A DNA stretch of 64,000 nucleotides from contig NZ_CP109446.1 in the NCBI RefSeq assembly GCF_036227265.1, forward strand, positions 4,349,001-4,413,000, written 5' to 3'. Numbering within the stretch: the stretch's first letter is position 1; each line of letters begins with the position of its first letter. Below, piece after piece: positions 63,356 to 64,000 of this stretch. Both the position numbers and the translations under genes were made by a program. This stretch comes from Streptomyces sp. NBC_01476. GTDB taxonomy: Bacteria; Actinomycetota; Actinomycetes; Streptomycetales; Streptomycetaceae. The notes beneath the pieces are model-generated. The model saw only the letters and a list, made by a program, of their open reading frames with translations. It did not search any database and was not told the origin of the DNA.

Positions 63356-63813
63356 CCGAGAACAACGAATATGCAAGTCGCCCGGATTATCTACCTGACT
63401 TTATGAATAATCCTGAGGACGGCGACGGTCGCCAAGTCATGAAATTGGGCTGGGCTGAGAGTCGGGAGTTGGAGGCGGTGAGCCTTAACAGATTTCCACC
63501 GACTTTCAGTGCTGCTCTTGACTGGGACTCTGCTTCGTATAGGAACCGTATTTGGTGGGACGATGAAGAGGACTGGGCGCGGATGGCATCGGAACTGCTA
63601 TCCTCTTGCGTGGAACGTGGGATGCGCGTCGCCATATTCTGGGGGAATCTCGTGTTGCCGACTGTCACCCTGCCTGCGGATGTTGCCGTAAGGCATGCAC
63701 GGGAGATCCTTGATGTGGGCCCACACTTCTGGATCTACCCGCTTGGTGGTTCCGTTCTCATCGAATGTCTGATGGATGGGCAAGTAACGATCGCAAGCAT
63801 TCCGGAAGTGTAA
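63352..63813 (+). CDS. Candidate immunity protein for the RHS-Hint toxin
   Basis: The protein has 153 residues, with the ATG overlapping the toxin stop. It starts MTENNEYASRPDYLPDFMNN and continues with acidic, Trp-rich sequence (SYRNRIWWDDEEDWARMASE) and a C-terminal alpha/beta part (HFWIYPLGGSVLIECLMDGQ). It is cytoplasmic, without signal peptide, and its acidity suits neutralisation of a basic toxin tip. Codon usage is strikingly AT-richer than the toxin shaft, like the tip itself, so both appear to have arrived together. No family recognised. Confidence 0.75.
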   Translation: MTENNEYASRPDYLPDFMNNPEDGDGRQVMKLGWAESRELEAVSLNRFPPTFSAALDWDSASYRNRIWWDDEEDWARMASELLSSCVERGMRVAIFWGNLVLPTVTLPADVAVRHAREILDVGPHFWIYPLGGSVLIECLMDGQVTIASIPEV

Positions 63814-64000
63814 GCTCCCGGTAGGGCCGACGATTTACCGCGCGCTGGCGACTGGTTGTTCCTTCCCCTTTCGATTTCTTCCTGCTGGCTGGTGGAGCCG
63901 AGATTAGATCAGTGCGTGACATAGGTTGTCAAAGATGCCTCTCGGGTATTTGGCCGATCTCGGCATCTGTCGGTTGAATTCAGTGAAACGACCGGACCAT
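63814..64000. other. AT-richer 3' flank, no feature seen
   Basis: The last 187 bp are lower in GC than the chromosome average here. I see no gene, repeat or clear terminator before the window ends. Confidence 0.5.

Overview
The window is high-GC DNA with GC-rich third codon positions, frequent GTG starts and one TTG start, dense 4-bp stop/start overlaps (ATGA, GTGA) and long antisense shadow frames. Together with the families present (DUF4331, TMEM175-type channel, HTH-membrane proteins, secreted RHS proteins, a cysteine leader peptide) this points to a chromosome of Streptomyces or a close relative. No gene names a species.

Bases 1-13174 hold what looks like one RiPP-type biosynthetic locus built as two divergent operons. 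The right operon (+) encodes a 65-residue precursor ending in Cys, a SPASM radical SAM enzyme, an HFCD flavoprotein (EpiD-like Cys decarboxylase family), an MFS exporter and a large second radical SAM protein with a B12-binding-like region. A small protein of unknown function follows. The left operon (-) encodes a LuxR-type regulator, a cyclase/AAA/TPR protein, a cytoplasmic S8 peptidase, a GAF protein and a graspetide-type ATP-grasp protein cut by the window edge. The two operons are tied together because the regulator carries, after a collagen-like Gly-X-Y linker, a C-terminal domain nearly colinear with the precursor leader.

Bases 13245-16265 hold a cysteine synthase with an upstream Cys-type leader peptide. 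They also hold a second, unrelated RiPP locus: a 25-codon gene whose product ends AYAWYGWV, followed by a P450, the layout of atropopeptide (tryptorubin-like) clusters.

Bases 16280-41120 are mostly ordinary accessory and housekeeping genes: a LysM transglycosylase, a UvrA2-like ATPase, VOC, LysR/DUF4331, secreted proteins, an ADP-ribosylglycohydrolase, a phytase-like esterase, a TetR/FAD-monooxygenase pair with a shared operator, Nudix, a RibD-type reductase and an FG-GAP protein. Two tandem paralogous small secreted proteins lie at 26.0-26.6 kb. A recombination scar at about 31.35 kb joins a 5'-truncated MFS gene to a 5'-truncated DUF1877 gene.

Bases 41505-64000 are conflict and mobile-type DNA. 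A WXG-like/RHS polymorphic toxin with a TTG-start candidate immunity gene comes first. Next is a 4-kb stretch bounded by duplicated, truncated vapC copies with matching hairpins and a tRNA-Gly 3' remnant, containing an antitoxin, a DEDDh exonuclease, a frameshifted ORF, a LigT-like protein and a GNAT. Last come a giant secreted protein with a degenerate SGNH domain, divergent from a 2340-residue secreted RHS-Hint toxin, and an immunity candidate overlapping it. The RHS tip and immunity gene are visibly AT-richer than the shaft.
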